In this document: piece by piece, positions 8,431-16,646 of the stretch
Layout of the letters: each line of letters starts with the position of its first letter
Numbering within the stretch: the first letter of the stretch is position 1
NCBI GenBank assembly: GCA_023412765.1
Contig: JAEZBX010000061.1
Coordinates: forward strand, 3,416 to 67,415
Reading direction: 5' to 3'
Length of the DNA: 64,000 nucleotides
Origin: Bacteroidota bacterium
GTDB lineage: Bacteria > Bacteroidota > Bacteroidia > Cytophagales > Cyclobacteriaceae
Notes under the pieces: model-generated
Database searches by the model: none
Told to the model about the DNA's origin: nothing
What the model saw: the letters and a program-made list of their open reading frames with translations, nothing else
Made by a program: the position numbers and the translations under genes

Positions 8431-9249
8431 TCAATGCGCAATAATCTCCAGTTTCTCAGAGATCAATTGTACCACCGACTCGGTTGCCTTTGGGAAAACT
8501 TTTCGAAGATCGATTTCTTCATTATCACTTAAGATACGTTGAAGAGTTTTCATGAAGATATTCTTTGTTTCCGTAGCAAGATTAATCTTGGAAATCCCAC
8601 GAGTAATTGCATCCCTGATTTGATCGTCCGGGATTCCGGAACTTCCATGCAGAACTAATGCTACGGGTGTAGCTTCATGGATCCGCGAAAGTAACTCCAA
8701 CTGAAGCTTTGGTGGTTCCTTGTAAAAGCCGTGTGCAGACCCGATCGCAATGGCAAGGGCGTGAATGCCTGTAGCTTCTACAAAACTTTTTGCCTCTTCC
8801 GGCTGCGTAAAGATCCCCGTTGTTTGATGTTGACCGAGCTTTGCAACATACCCAAGTTCAGCTTCCACATTTGCGTTGTAACGTTCAGCAATCTTTACAA
8901 CTTCAGAAGTGATCTTCACATTCTCGTCAAAGGGTTTATCACTGGCGTCAATCATTACAGAATCAAATCCAGCATCAAGACAGCGGTGAGCCATTTCAGA
9001 AGAGCTACCGTGATCAAGATGCAACCATCCGTCTACACCAAAACTCTTTAGCGCTGTTCTTCCCAGGTTTGCTGCGATTTCCAACCCAAGATATTGAATT
9101 GAGCTTTCTGACAACTGTAGAATTATGGGCTGATTTTTTCGTTTTGCGGCCTGTAAAATACCCGACAAGGTTTCGAAATTATAGAAATTCGTTGCCAGAA
9201 GTGCCCGGGAATTCTTTGAGCATATTGATAACATTTCCTGTAAACGCAT
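8431..9249 (-). CDS. Class II aldolase, tagatose-1,6-bisphosphate type (GatY/KbaY-like)
   Basis: A protein of 272 residues, a TIM-barrel zinc aldolase. Residues that fit the family: D79-H80 in LHLDHGSS (catalytic Asp and zinc His), E131 in VEAELG, H173 in IGSAHGFYK and H201 in LHGSSGI (zinc ligands and phosphate loop). The size and these motifs match GatY/KbaY/FbaA aldolases, which cleave tagatose- or fructose-1,6-bisphosphate to glyceraldehyde-3-phosphate and dihydroxyacetone phosphate. It is the last gene of the agaS - kinase - aldolase cluster and starts 2 bp after the kinase stop, so they are cotranscribed. The context favours the tagatose route; the sequence alone does not exclude fructose-bisphosphate. 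Confidence 0.88.
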   Translation of the reverse strand: MRLQEMLSICSKNSRALLATNFYNFETLSGILQAAKRKNQPIILQLSESSIQYLGLEIAANLGRTALKSFGVDGWLHLDHGSSSEMAHRCLDAGFDSVMIDASDKPFDENVKITSEVVKIAERYNANVEAELGYVAKLGQHQTTGIFTQPEEAKSFVEATGIHALAIAIGSAHGFYKEPPKLQLELLSRIHEATPVALVLHGSSGIPDDQIRDAITRGISKINLATETKNIFMKTLQRILSDNEEIDLRKVFPKATESVVQLISEKLEIIAH

Positions 9250-9251
9250 AC

Positions 9252-10217
9252 TTAAAAAGTATAATTGAAAGAATTTCTGGCGATAGTTTTTACGGTATCG
9301 ATATTCTTAAATGCTTCGGTCCCTCCGGCACACGTTGTATTTATGGCGCCTATCAACGCTGCAAATTCAAGGCATTCGCTTAAAGGCTTTCCTTGAACAA
9401 ACTTGTGTATAAATCCAGCATCAAAACTATCTCCTGCACCAATGCTGTCAACTACTTCTTTATTAAGAAACGCTGGTTGATCATGAAATTTCTTCCCATC
9501 CCAAAGGCAAGCGCCTTCACTTCCTTTTTTTACAACCAGAACATTAGCGGCGGTGAGAGAATTAACAGCATTCCTGATTTGCTGGACTCCGGTTATACCT
9601 TCAAGTTCTTTTTTGTTCGGCAGGAATACATCGACATAAGAGAGTAATGTATTAAAATCAATATCCCATTTTTCGGCAGGATCCCATTGTGGATCGAGGG
9701 AAGTCGTCAGTCCGAGTGATTTTGCTTTCTCAAAAAGTTGCACAATATTATTCTTGAGTTTTGGCTGAAGAAAAATCGAGCTTACGTGAAGATGCTTGCT
9801 TTGCAACAACATTTCATCCGTGATATCATCTAAGCCCAAAGTTGCCATCGCTCCCTGGTGAGTTACCATAGCGCGATCTTCTCCGAAATTGAGGACGATA
9901 GTAGCACCAGTTGCTATGTCAGAGGACTGAATTATATAGGAGGTATCAACACCCCTGGACTTAAGACATGTAAGCACATGATCTCCGAAATCATCTGCTC
10001 CGAGCTTACCACAAAATGACGTGCGTGATCCAAGTGTGCTGAGGTTGCTCGCAAAAATTGCCGAACTGCTCCCCATCGTCAATTTCATTCTGTCGGCTAA
10101 GACTTCCTTCCCAATGACAGGAAATTTTTCAATATGGTTTAGGATGAGATCTACGTTGAGCTCCCCCACAACAATGACATCAAAATTTTTTCGGGCTTCC
10201 AGGTCGTTACTATTCAT
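9252..10217 (-). CDS. PfkB-family sugar or sugar-phosphate kinase
   Basis: A protein of 321 residues of the ribokinase/PfkB family. The N-terminal signature is VVGELNVDLILNHIEKFPVIGKE, with a substrate loop around MGSSSAIFASNLSTLG. The C-terminal PfkB signature SIGAGDSFDAGF has the anion hole GAGD (260-263) with catalytic Asp 263. Placed between agaS and a tagatose-bisphosphate-type aldolase, the simplest role is ATP-dependent phosphorylation of tagatose-6-phosphate; a role on another hexose or on a galactosamine derivative cannot be excluded. The 128-bp gap to agaS is unusually wide for this operon. Confidence 0.88.
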   Translation of the reverse strand: MNSNDLEARKNFDVIVVGELNVDLILNHIEKFPVIGKEVLADRMKLTMGSSSAIFASNLSTLGSRTSFCGKLGADDFGDHVLTCLKSRGVDTSYIIQSSDIATGATIVLNFGEDRAMVTHQGAMATLGLDDITDEMLLQSKHLHVSSIFLQPKLKNNIVQLFEKAKSLGLTTSLDPQWDPAEKWDIDFNTLLSYVDVFLPNKKELEGITGVQQIRNAVNSLTAANVLVVKKGSEGACLWDGKKFHDQPAFLNKEVVDSIGAGDSFDAGFIHKFVQGKPLSECLEFAALIGAINTTCAGGTEAFKNIDTVKTIARNSFNYTF

Positions 10218-10264
10218 CCAATTTTATAACCAACGCTTTTTCAATTATCAATCGTTGATCTCTG

Positions 10265-10342
10265 CTAAATTATGAAGTCTACGTCGATGCTTGTAAGGTG
10301 ATCCTGATCTTCTTCATCACCGATTTTGAGTTTGATAAGCAT
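10265..10342 (-). CDS. Possible 25-residue peptide in the agaS-kinase gap
   Basis: An ATG lies 2 bp after the agaS stop codon and opens a frame of 25 residues, MLIKLKIGDEEDQDHLTSID followed by VDFII. It is acidic in the middle and hydrophobic at both ends. It fills most of the gap between agaS and the kinase gene. The close spacing to agaS is what makes it worth listing; I recognise no family, and it may be chance. Confidence 0.2.
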   Translation of the reverse strand: MLIKLKIGDEEDQDHLTSIDVDFII

Positions 10343-10344
10343 GA

Positions 10345-11556
10345 CTATTTCTTTTTAAGGTCATAAATCTGGACACCTTCAACGACTCTGGTGATTGCTC
10401 CCGAGAATGATGGAGAATCCGGACGCAGTCCCACGTGCAATGATTTAAAGAAACCCAATATTTGCGCTGGTATCACACTGCAAACCGTCAAAAACTCTTC
10501 GCGTATTGCGGAACCGTTTTCCGCAAAATGCAGCCTATAGTCGAGGTTTATTCCCGGTAGCTTGGATTCCATGATTCCAATTTCAAGCAAAGGTCTGTTT
10601 CCTTTCTTCATCGACTCCACGAGATCCTTTTCATACTTCAATGTGTATTCATCATTAGAAAAAATATAGACAACCAAAGTCGATTCATTGATGACGGCTT
10701 TAGGTCCATGTCGGAAACCGAGAAAAGAATCGCTCTTGCATATGATCTTTCCATCCGTAAGTTCCTGAAGCTTCAAGTGCGATTCTGTTGCTGTTCCAAA
10801 GAGGGGACCTGAACCTAAGAATACCGCACGCGAAAAATCTTTTTCAGCAATATGCTTCAACTCGTCCGCGTAGTAAGAAATCGCCTTTTCTCCGTACTTC
10901 ACCAGGGTTTGGATTGTACCTTTCAGACTGGCAAGCTGGTCGAGTTCAGCAATCAGTAATCCGGCTAAAAGCATACCGGAGTAGCTGCTAGTCATGGCAA
11001 GACTCTTGTCGTTTGCTTCCTGAGGAAGCGCGAATACGTATTTGTTCTTCGCGGGATACTTCGCAAGTTTGCCTTCAGCATTGCAGATAACAATCAGGTG
11101 AAAGCATGTCTTGCAAAGTTCATCAGCTAGCGCAACTGCTGCTTCACTTTCAGGACTATTACCCGAACGGGCAAATGAAATTATAAGTGTGGGAGTGTCT
11201 TCGAACAAGTAATCATGGGGATGAGACACCAGGTCGGTAGTTGAAATAGCCTCGGTAATAATTCCGGTCCGGCGCTGAAAGATTCCCCGCAACGACAACC
11301 CGATAAATGCACTGGTGCCGGCACCGATCAAAATAATGCGGCCGGATTTGCTCAATGCCTCACTCATGAAATCCTTGAGAGTGGATTGCTGCGAAGTAAG
11401 GCTTTCGTAAACCTTTTCCCAAAGCTGAGGCTGCTGGCAGATTTCCAGGGCAGTATGCAATGCCCCTTTTTCAATCAAAACAGACTCGTCAAATCCAAGA
11501 TATTTCATAAACGAGGTTTCTGGTATGACCAGTAAATCACCGGCTTTAACCTTCAT
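10345..11556 (-). CDS. agaS: AgaS-type SIS sugar isomerase/deaminase
   Basis: A protein of about 400 residues with two SIS domains in the AgaS pattern. SIS1 has ILIGAGTSAFIG (about 76-87) and the sugar-phosphate loop SFARSGNSPESEA (128-140). SIS2 has FLGSGPLFGTATE (247-259) followed by FRHGPKAVI (282-290), the family's conserved active-site stretch. AgaS acts on galactosamine-6-phosphate, giving tagatose-6-phosphate and ammonia. Starts are possible at TTG 11559, ATG 11556 and ATG 11508; the last gives MKYLGFDESVLIEKGALHTA and would leave room for a -7 box at 11557-11564. It leads the sugar catabolic operon and is divergent from the DeoR gene. Confidence 0.88.
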   Translation of the reverse strand: MKVKAGDLLVIPETSFMKYLGFDESVLIEKGALHTALEICQQPQLWEKVYESLTSQQSTLKDFMSEALSKSGRIILIGAGTSAFIGLSLRGIFQRRTGIITEAISTTDLVSHPHDYLFEDTPTLIISFARSGNSPESEAAVALADELCKTCFHLIVICNAEGKLAKYPAKNKYVFALPQEANDKSLAMTSSYSGMLLAGLLIAELDQLASLKGTIQTLVKYGEKAISYYADELKHIAEKDFSRAVFLGSGPLFGTATESHLKLQELTDGKIICKSDSFLGFRHGPKAVINESTLVVYIFSNDEYTLKYEKDLVESMKKGNRPLLEIGIMESKLPGINLDYRLHFAENGSAIREEFLTVCSVIPAQILGFFKSLHVGLRPDSPSFSGAITRVVEGVQIYDLKKK

Positions 11557-11564
11557 CAAAGGTA
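11557..11564 (-). promoter_or_regulatory. Possible -7 box of the aga operon
   Basis: Read on the minus strand this is TACCTTTG, a full match to TAnnTTTG. It would drive agaS if translation starts at the ATG at 11508 (leader of about 40 nt); with the ATG at 11556 it would be too close. No -33 element is clear. Confidence 0.35.
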
Positions 11565-11581
11565 CATAAATATGTAATTAC

Positions 11582-11599
11582 TTTCGTTACATTGTTTTT
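11582..11599 (+). promoter_or_regulatory. AgaR-like operator between agaS and the DeoR gene
   Basis: TTTCGTTACATTGTTTTT agrees at 16 of 18 positions with TTTCRTTTYRTTTYNYTT, the core of the E. coli AgaR operator as I recall it. It lies just upstream of the proposed agaS -7 box, where a bound DeoR-family repressor would block transcription. A perfect 12-bp palindrome AATCCATGGATT (11639-11650) also lies in this divergent region. The match is visible; recognition by the neighbouring DeoR protein is inferred. Confidence 0.5.
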
Positions 11600-11734
11600 A
11601 TTCTTTAAGAACCTTTCTTTTTGTTATTATTACTTCCAAATCCATGGATTGATTGCTGGTGAATAAAATTCGTTGTTCAAATCCATTAATGTTTGCGGCG
11701 TTTTATTAATTAGCGATATCTAAAAATCATAAGC

Positions 11735-12517
11735 ATGCCCCGGAGTACACATGAATCAACAGTAAGCAGACGCAAAGAGATACTCCGGATGCTTTCCGAA
11801 TCCGGGCAGGTTTTGGTCGACAAGCTTAGCAAGGAATTCGATGTAAGCGAGGTAACGATTCGTAATGACCTTGACCAGCTCGAGAAGAAAAACATGCTGA
11901 TTCGCGCAAGGGGAGGGGCCATTAAGCTGGAAACAGGCGTGGGCCTGGATCAGCGGTTGGCAGACAAGAACAAGATCAATTATCACGAGAAAGCCAGGAT
12001 TGGTAAAAAGGCTGCTCTTTTGGTTAACGAAGCCGATACCATTATTATCGACTCCGGATCAACTACCGCAGAAATGGTAAGGAATCTTCCTGATTTTCAA
12101 GACCTTACAGTGATAACAAACGCCTTGAACATCGCTAGTCAACTCATGGTCCGACCCCACATCAACATGATAATACCAGGCGGGTATCTACGAAAGAATA
12201 TGCTTTCGTTAGTGGGTCCACAGGCAGAAAAGAGTCTGCGTAATTTCAATGTTGACAAGGCTTTTCTGGGGGTCGATGGATTTGATACTCGCAACGGAAT
12301 CTTCACCCCCAATGTAGAGGAGGCCCGGCTTAATGAAATCATGATTGAAATATCAAAGGAGGTTATCCTGCTAGCTGATTCATCCAAATTCAAGAAGAGA
12401 AGTTTTGCCTTCATTTGCCCTATTAGCAAGATCACAAAAGTTATCACAGATGATAAGATCCTGGATGACGATAAAAAGCGCCTTCTCGACGCAGGAATTG
12501 AGCTGATAATTGCTTAG
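11735..12517 (+). CDS. DeoR-family sugar-phosphate-responsive repressor (AgaR-like)
   Basis: A protein of 260 residues with full DeoR-family architecture. The N-terminal winged helix is RRKEILRMLSESGQVLVDKL followed by FDVSEVTIRNDLDQLE and ending in RARGGA (about residues 9-62). The C-terminal DeoR sensor domain shows IIIDSGSTTAEMVRNLP, VITNALNIASQL, IPGGYLRKNMLSLVGP, AFLGVDGFD and ILLADSSKF, which bind a sugar phosphate in this family. It is divergent from agaS-kinase-aldolase, the classic arrangement for the local repressor. TTTCRTTT-type sites occur at 11582 and over the sigma-factor promoter near 12656, so its regulon may include the sigma gene (inference). Confidence 0.92.
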   Translation: MPRSTHESTVSRRKEILRMLSESGQVLVDKLSKEFDVSEVTIRNDLDQLEKKNMLIRARGGAIKLETGVGLDQRLADKNKINYHEKARIGKKAALLVNEADTIIIDSGSTTAEMVRNLPDFQDLTVITNALNIASQLMVRPHINMIIPGGYLRKNMLSLVGPQAEKSLRNFNVDKAFLGVDGFDTRNGIFTPNVEEARLNEIMIEISKEVILLADSSKFKKRSFAFICPISKITKVITDDKILDDDKKRLLDAGIELIIA

Positions 12518-12620
12518 TTCGTTTCCTGAAAAATCCTGAATCCCCCCTTATCGAAAACCTTTGTCCTGGTTTTCTTTCGTAACCTTATTTTTCTCACCAA
12601 AATATCTTTCGAAATATTAA

Positions 12621-12648
12621 TTGTAACTAACAATAAATATTATATTTG
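12621..12648 (+). promoter_or_regulatory. Promoter of the ECF sigma gene
   Basis: TTG at 12621-12623, a 17-bp gap, then TATATTTG at 12641-12648 matches the Bacteroidota vegetative promoter form (TTG ... TAnnTTTG). It lies about 100 bp before the sigma gene start at 12748, predicting a leader of about 90 nt. Confidence 0.6.
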
Positions 12649-12655
12649 TTTAGAT

Positions 12656-12675
12656 AACGAAACGAAATGTAAACG
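12656..12675 (-). promoter_or_regulatory. AgaR/DeoR-like operator over the sigma promoter
   Basis: The plus strand reads AACGAAACGAAATGTAAACG. On the minus strand this begins CGTTTACATTTCGTTTCGTT, containing TTTCGTTTCGTT, a close match to the TTTCRTTTYRTTT core of AgaR operators. It starts 8 bp after the -7 box, so it covers the predicted transcription start. It shares an AATGTAA-CGA core with the site upstream of agaS. Binding by the DeoR protein encoded just upstream is inferred. Confidence 0.5.
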
Positions 12676-12747
12676 ATGCTGTTTTCATTTCCTATTGCGC
12701 AAAGAATTAGAAACATAGTTTCGAAAAACACTTTTTAACTCCCTGCT

Positions 12748-13338
12748 ATGGAAACTTGGAATGATAGCCTCGCTTGTAATATACAAAACGATGAATCGGT
12801 CTGGAGTATGTTTAAGAAGGGCGATCATGATGCGTTTGCAGCACTTTATCAACGGCATTTTGAAATGCTCTATCAGTACGGTACAAAATTGGCGACGGAC
12901 AGTGATTTGGTAAAGGATTGTATTCATGATGTTTTCGTTGAACTCTGGAGGAGAAAAGAGAATCTCTCTCAGCCCAAATCTGTGAAAGCGTATTTGTTAA
13001 GTGCCGTTCAGCATAAGATGATACGCCAACTAAGCCGCGCGCGGTCAAGACAAAATGAACTTGCAAAAATTGATACGCCAGTCAGAGCTGAATGCAAGGA
13101 ACACGAAATGATCGAAGATCAAATTCAAATTGAACAAAACTACATAGTCAACAAAGCGTTGCGCGTCTTAACTAAGAGACAACAAGAAGCTGTTTATCTC
13201 AAATTCTACTGTAACCTTAGTTATAAAGACGTTGCTGCTACAATGAACATAGGTGTAGATTCCATCTATAATCTGATCTCCAAAGCGATCGACGACCTGG
13301 AACTTGAATTAAACAAGGTATCAGTTCAAAAATTCTGA
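12748..13338 (+). CDS. ECF RNA polymerase sigma factor, FecI-like
   Basis: A protein of 196 residues, typical for Bacteroidota ECF sigma factors. Region 2 (about 27-95) contains DAFAALYQRHFEMLYQYG and VKDCIHDVFVELWRRKENL; region 4 (about 135-185) contains LTKRQQEAVYLKFYCNLSYK and the helix-turn-helix DVAATMNIGVDSIYNLISKA. Such factors normally precede a FecR anti-sigma gene and a SusCD operon. Here no anti-sigma gene follows: the next gene is convergent. The only anti-sigma-like gene in the window is 13 kb away (25891-26181), heading the SusCD operon. A functional link between the two is plausible but inferred. The promoter appears overlapped by a DeoR-type operator. Confidence 0.92.
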   Translation: METWNDSLACNIQNDESVWSMFKKGDHDAFAALYQRHFEMLYQYGTKLATDSDLVKDCIHDVFVELWRRKENLSQPKSVKAYLLSAVQHKMIRQLSRARSRQNELAKIDTPVRAECKEHEMIEDQIQIEQNYIVNKALRVLTKRQQEAVYLKFYCNLSYKDVAATMNIGVDSIYNLISKAIDDLELELNKVSVQKF

Positions 13339-13452
13339 CATCAACCTTCGACGGATCTTCGCACCGTCTTAGTAAGACTCAACCTCTGTAAAGGCATTTC
13401 CACCCGAGTCGACGAAATCGCGTATAGCCAATAAGATGTGATTGAAGCAGTC

Positions 13453-16400
13453 TTACAACTTTAAGATTTGTTGCATAATACTGATATCCGAATTAGGTGA
13501 CGAACCCTTCGCTGAAAATTCAGCAATGGCCTCTTGATCTTTTTCCGCTAAAGCAATCACCCATCTTTGCAGTGGACGACCAGCAGAAGGAGAACTCTTC
13601 AACTTATTTAATAATACATCAGCTTTTGGTTTATCACCCATTTTTTCAAGAATCACAAAGGGTAAAATATTACTGACTGATGCACGTTCGAAGTTTTCAT
13701 CAGTTGCTGCAAGAATTCCCTTGTATAATTCATCCGACTCATTGCTTTTTCCCAGCTTGTCAAGGCAGTACGCTTTCAGGTAGTCCTGGATCCTTTCATC
13801 GACGTCATAGGGTTTTCCAACGCCAAGATTTTCGGGCCATGCTCTCGATGCCTCAATTTTTGTTAATGCGCTTTTGTATTGCTTACTTCGAATAAGCTTA
13901 ATGGCTGATAATATCGTTGCTCGTTCATATATGTCTCTGCCCTCACTTGACCCTTCGAAAGGTAAAATGTATAATTTGTTCAAGACATTGATAGACGCGT
14001 CGTATTGTCCGTTATTCAGCAATGCCTTTGCATATTCAAACCCCATGGTGTAGTCACCTTTAAACTTTTTAGACGCCTGGGTGGCAAGAGTCAGTTGCTG
14101 TTTGAAATCTCCTTTGCGTTCGAAATGATTTATGAGATAATTCCATGTTCTCCATTCTCCAGGAGCCAACCGATGAGCAGTCTGAAGATCGTTGAGCACA
14201 TCACCTTTGTCTTTAAGTAAATTCGCTCGCGTTAAATAAAATGGTGCATAGTCTGATTCCTGGCCACAGGCTCTCAGCATTTTTGCAGCCTCCTCATGCC
14301 GCTGCACCGCATAATAATTCAATCCCAGAAAATATTTGAATTTCCAATTGTTGTTTTTTGACACAGCCCATTCGAGTGCTTGAATGCTTTCCGTTCTGTA
14401 AGGAAAAACAAAAGCCGGAGATGCCTGTGCGATTTGATCAAGACCAGTTGGATCTTTTTTCAAATACGCATCCCAGATTCTTACCAACGCATGTTGAGGA
14501 GATCTGGCGAGCAATTCTTTCGATTCCTTTTCGAAGCCAAGTGACACATATTCCAACGCGATTTCGAGATACGTCTGATAGGGGAACTCGTTTGTTACAA
14601 GATTTTGAAAAGCCTGGAAGTCGGCCGACGAATTGGTCAATAGAAATTTTTCGTACTGCGCGAAGTGGTTGAGCGGATCATATTGCATCGTCTCTTGCAA
14701 AACTCTTTCCGCCTTCCCGCGTTGATCGAGTTTGCGATAGATTACAGCAAGGTTATGCAGCGCATTGAAGTTATATTTATTAAAGCTGAGAGACTGCTGC
14801 GCATAGTGCTCTGCTAAGTGTAGATCGTTATCCTGAATTTTGATCGCAGACATATGTGCGTATGCTACAGACCTATACTCCATTGCGCGCGCAGCCCAAC
14901 CCAATGCTTCAATAGCATTAATTAAATCACCTTTTGCTTTGTATGAAATGCCAGCGATATAATTTGCTTTAGGATGATAAGTGTCATGGCGCAGAACCTT
15001 ATTCAGAAGAATCAGTGATGAATCGAATTGTCCGCTTCGAAAATGCAATTCAGCAAGGTCTGTTAGTGCACCAAAATGCAATGAGTCATTCTTGAGACAT
15101 TCTCTGAAAATACTTAATGCCTTGTCATATTCACGGTATTCCTTCTGCTCAACGCCCTCTCTGTACAATGCATCCTGAGTCAATTTCTCTGGCGTTGGGA
15201 ATGCTACAAACGGACGTTTCAATACATCTTTCTTTCCATGCTCGTATCGCAAGCCCATTTCTTTGACGATCACCTCATAGGAAGAAGTTTCGCCTAGCGA
15301 TACCGATGTGAGATGGACATCCATTGGTTTGAACTTGACATTTTCCGTATGAACGACCTTTCCATTCGATTTTACCTCGATGGTTGCATCCGCCGACGCA
15401 AGTGCATTTACTCCAATATTGAGTTTACCATTTTCATGCTTCACACCAAGAACTCCTGAGGGAGAAACTTCATTAATGGCACCAATTTCTTTAACTGGAA
15501 ACCAAATTTCAGACCAGCGATCGGTGATGCCCGGTGAGAACGGCACTTGTGTAAGTACACTTTTCGTTGTTGACGAAGGTGAATATTGATCAAACAAACG
15601 ACCGGCTTGAAACTCCATATATTGACCGTCAGAATCGGTCAGCAGGTCTTCCCAAATACCACCGTTCCTTGACAATGCCCATAACCAAAGTTTGTGGCCT
15701 GGCATCTCATCGTATAAAGCCCAGTGCCCAAATCCAAATTTTGAATTGTGATAATAACCTCCCATAAAATCATTGTATTCTCCAACCGTGTGAACAGACT
15801 TGTGAGAGCCAAATGCATTATTCTCATATTTTGCGAGATGACGACCTTCCTCATCCACTGGCCACAGGGTGGGAGTCCCATCGTGCTCCAGGGCCAGGTG
15901 TCCTGGGTAGTAAAATTCAAGATCATCTGTCACCACTGCAGCTGCAGTCATCCAGTTGTAGTATGACTGGTTCAACGGTGTAGGATTGTTCCATGAAGCT
16001 CGGGTCTCGACATATGCTTTGTCGCTCTGCAACCTAATCTCTACACGCCATGTTGTACGCGATGGAAGATCGAGGTTACCCACAATACAGCTTACGCTAC
16101 CATCGTCATTCTTTCGGATGGTGTAATCTACCGGGCTTGAAGTTGAAGGATGATGACCAATGATTCCAAAGTTAAACTCGACGCCACCGGAGGTCCACGG
16201 TCCGCGCATAGCGATGTTTCTGAATTTTATTACTTCGTTGCGGTAGATAAATTCCTTACCTGTAGACTTTTCAATGGCACCCCAAATCTTTCCGCCTATC
16301 TCAGGAAGAATATATACTTCGACATAATCATTCTCCAGTTTGACAACTTTCCACTTCTGTTTTTTGCCTTCCTTGCTGTAGCCTTCGAATGTTGTATAAG

Positions 16401-16566
16401 GAAAAATTTTGGAAGTCTTGGAAGTAGATGTAACGACCGGGCTTGGATCATCAAAAGGGTATGTTAGGATCTCCCGAAATTCTTCCGTTATGCTGGCAGG
16501 AGATTGTGAAAAAAGCACGGTAGATGTCAACAGCAAAAATGCACTCGCGGATATTCGTAATGACAT
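13453..16566 (-). CDS. Exported DUF5107 protein with long TPR region
   Basis: A protein of 1037 residues. A Sec signal (MSLRISASAFLLLTSTVLFSQ) is followed by a DUF5107 domain (about 45-400) with the family stretch LENDYVEVYILPEIGGKIWG, RNEVIKFRNIAMRGPWTSGG and VEFNFGIIGHHPSTSSPVDY. The fold resembles aldose-1-epimerase/galactose-mutarotase beta-sandwich domains that bind sugars. From about 480 to the end tetratricopeptide-like repeats dominate (for example AKSNGKV does not belong here, but ALSIFRECLKNDSLHFGALT, SLILLNKVLRHDTYHPKANY and AERVLQETMQYDPLNHFAQY do). DUF5107-TPR proteins are common in Bacteroidota sugar-use regions; a direct enzymatic activity is not established from the sequence. 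It is convergent with the sigma gene and divergent from the DMT permease. Confidence 0.82.
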   Translation of the reverse strand: MSLRISASAFLLLTSTVLFSQSPASITEEFREILTYPFDDPSPVVTSTSKTSKIFPYTTFEGYSKEGKKQKWKVVKLENDYVEVYILPEIGGKIWGAIEKSTGKEFIYRNEVIKFRNIAMRGPWTSGGVEFNFGIIGHHPSTSSPVDYTIRKNDDGSVSCIVGNLDLPSRTTWRVEIRLQSDKAYVETRASWNNPTPLNQSYYNWMTAAAVVTDDLEFYYPGHLALEHDGTPTLWPVDEEGRHLAKYENNAFGSHKSVHTVGEYNDFMGGYYHNSKFGFGHWALYDEMPGHKLWLWALSRNGGIWEDLLTDSDGQYMEFQAGRLFDQYSPSSTTKSVLTQVPFSPGITDRWSEIWFPVKEIGAINEVSPSGVLGVKHENGKLNIGVNALASADATIEVKSNGKVVHTENVKFKPMDVHLTSVSLGETSSYEVIVKEMGLRYEHGKKDVLKRPFVAFPTPEKLTQDALYREGVEQKEYREYDKALSIFRECLKNDSLHFGALTDLAELHFRSGQFDSSLILLNKVLRHDTYHPKANYIAGISYKAKGDLINAIEALGWAARAMEYRSVAYAHMSAIKIQDNDLHLAEHYAQQSLSFNKYNFNALHNLAVIYRKLDQRGKAERVLQETMQYDPLNHFAQYEKFLLTNSSADFQAFQNLVTNEFPYQTYLEIALEYVSLGFEKESKELLARSPQHALVRIWDAYLKKDPTGLDQIAQASPAFVFPYRTESIQALEWAVSKNNNWKFKYFLGLNYYAVQRHEEAAKMLRACGQESDYAPFYLTRANLLKDKGDVLNDLQTAHRLAPGEWRTWNYLINHFERKGDFKQQLTLATQASKKFKGDYTMGFEYAKALLNNGQYDASINVLNKLYILPFEGSSEGRDIYERATILSAIKLIRSKQYKSALTKIEASRAWPENLGVGKPYDVDERIQDYLKAYCLDKLGKSNESDELYKGILAATDENFERASVSNILPFVILEKMGDKPKADVLLNKLKSSPSAGRPLQRWVIALAEKDQEAIAEFSAKGSSPNSDISIMQQILKL

Positions 16567-16646
16567 AAGAAAAGATTTTGTAATATTGATATTCGAAAAA
16601 GCAAAGTAATAAAAATTATTTACCTTTCATTTACTTATTAAATTGA
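16567..16646. promoter_or_regulatory. Short divergent control region, DUF5107 / DMT permease
   Basis: Eighty A/T-rich bases separate two divergent genes. CTTTCATTTACTTATT (16624-16639) starts like the TTTCRTTT sites found before agaS and the sigma gene, but the match decays after nine bases. It may be a weaker site of the same regulator. No -7 box matches TAnnTTTG exactly; TACTTTG occurs on the minus strand. Confidence 0.3.

Noticed and set aside
13350..13369. Small hairpin (GACGG / CCGTC) after the sigma gene as a terminator
   Set aside because: The stem is only 5 bp with a 9-10-nt loop and no T-run follows.
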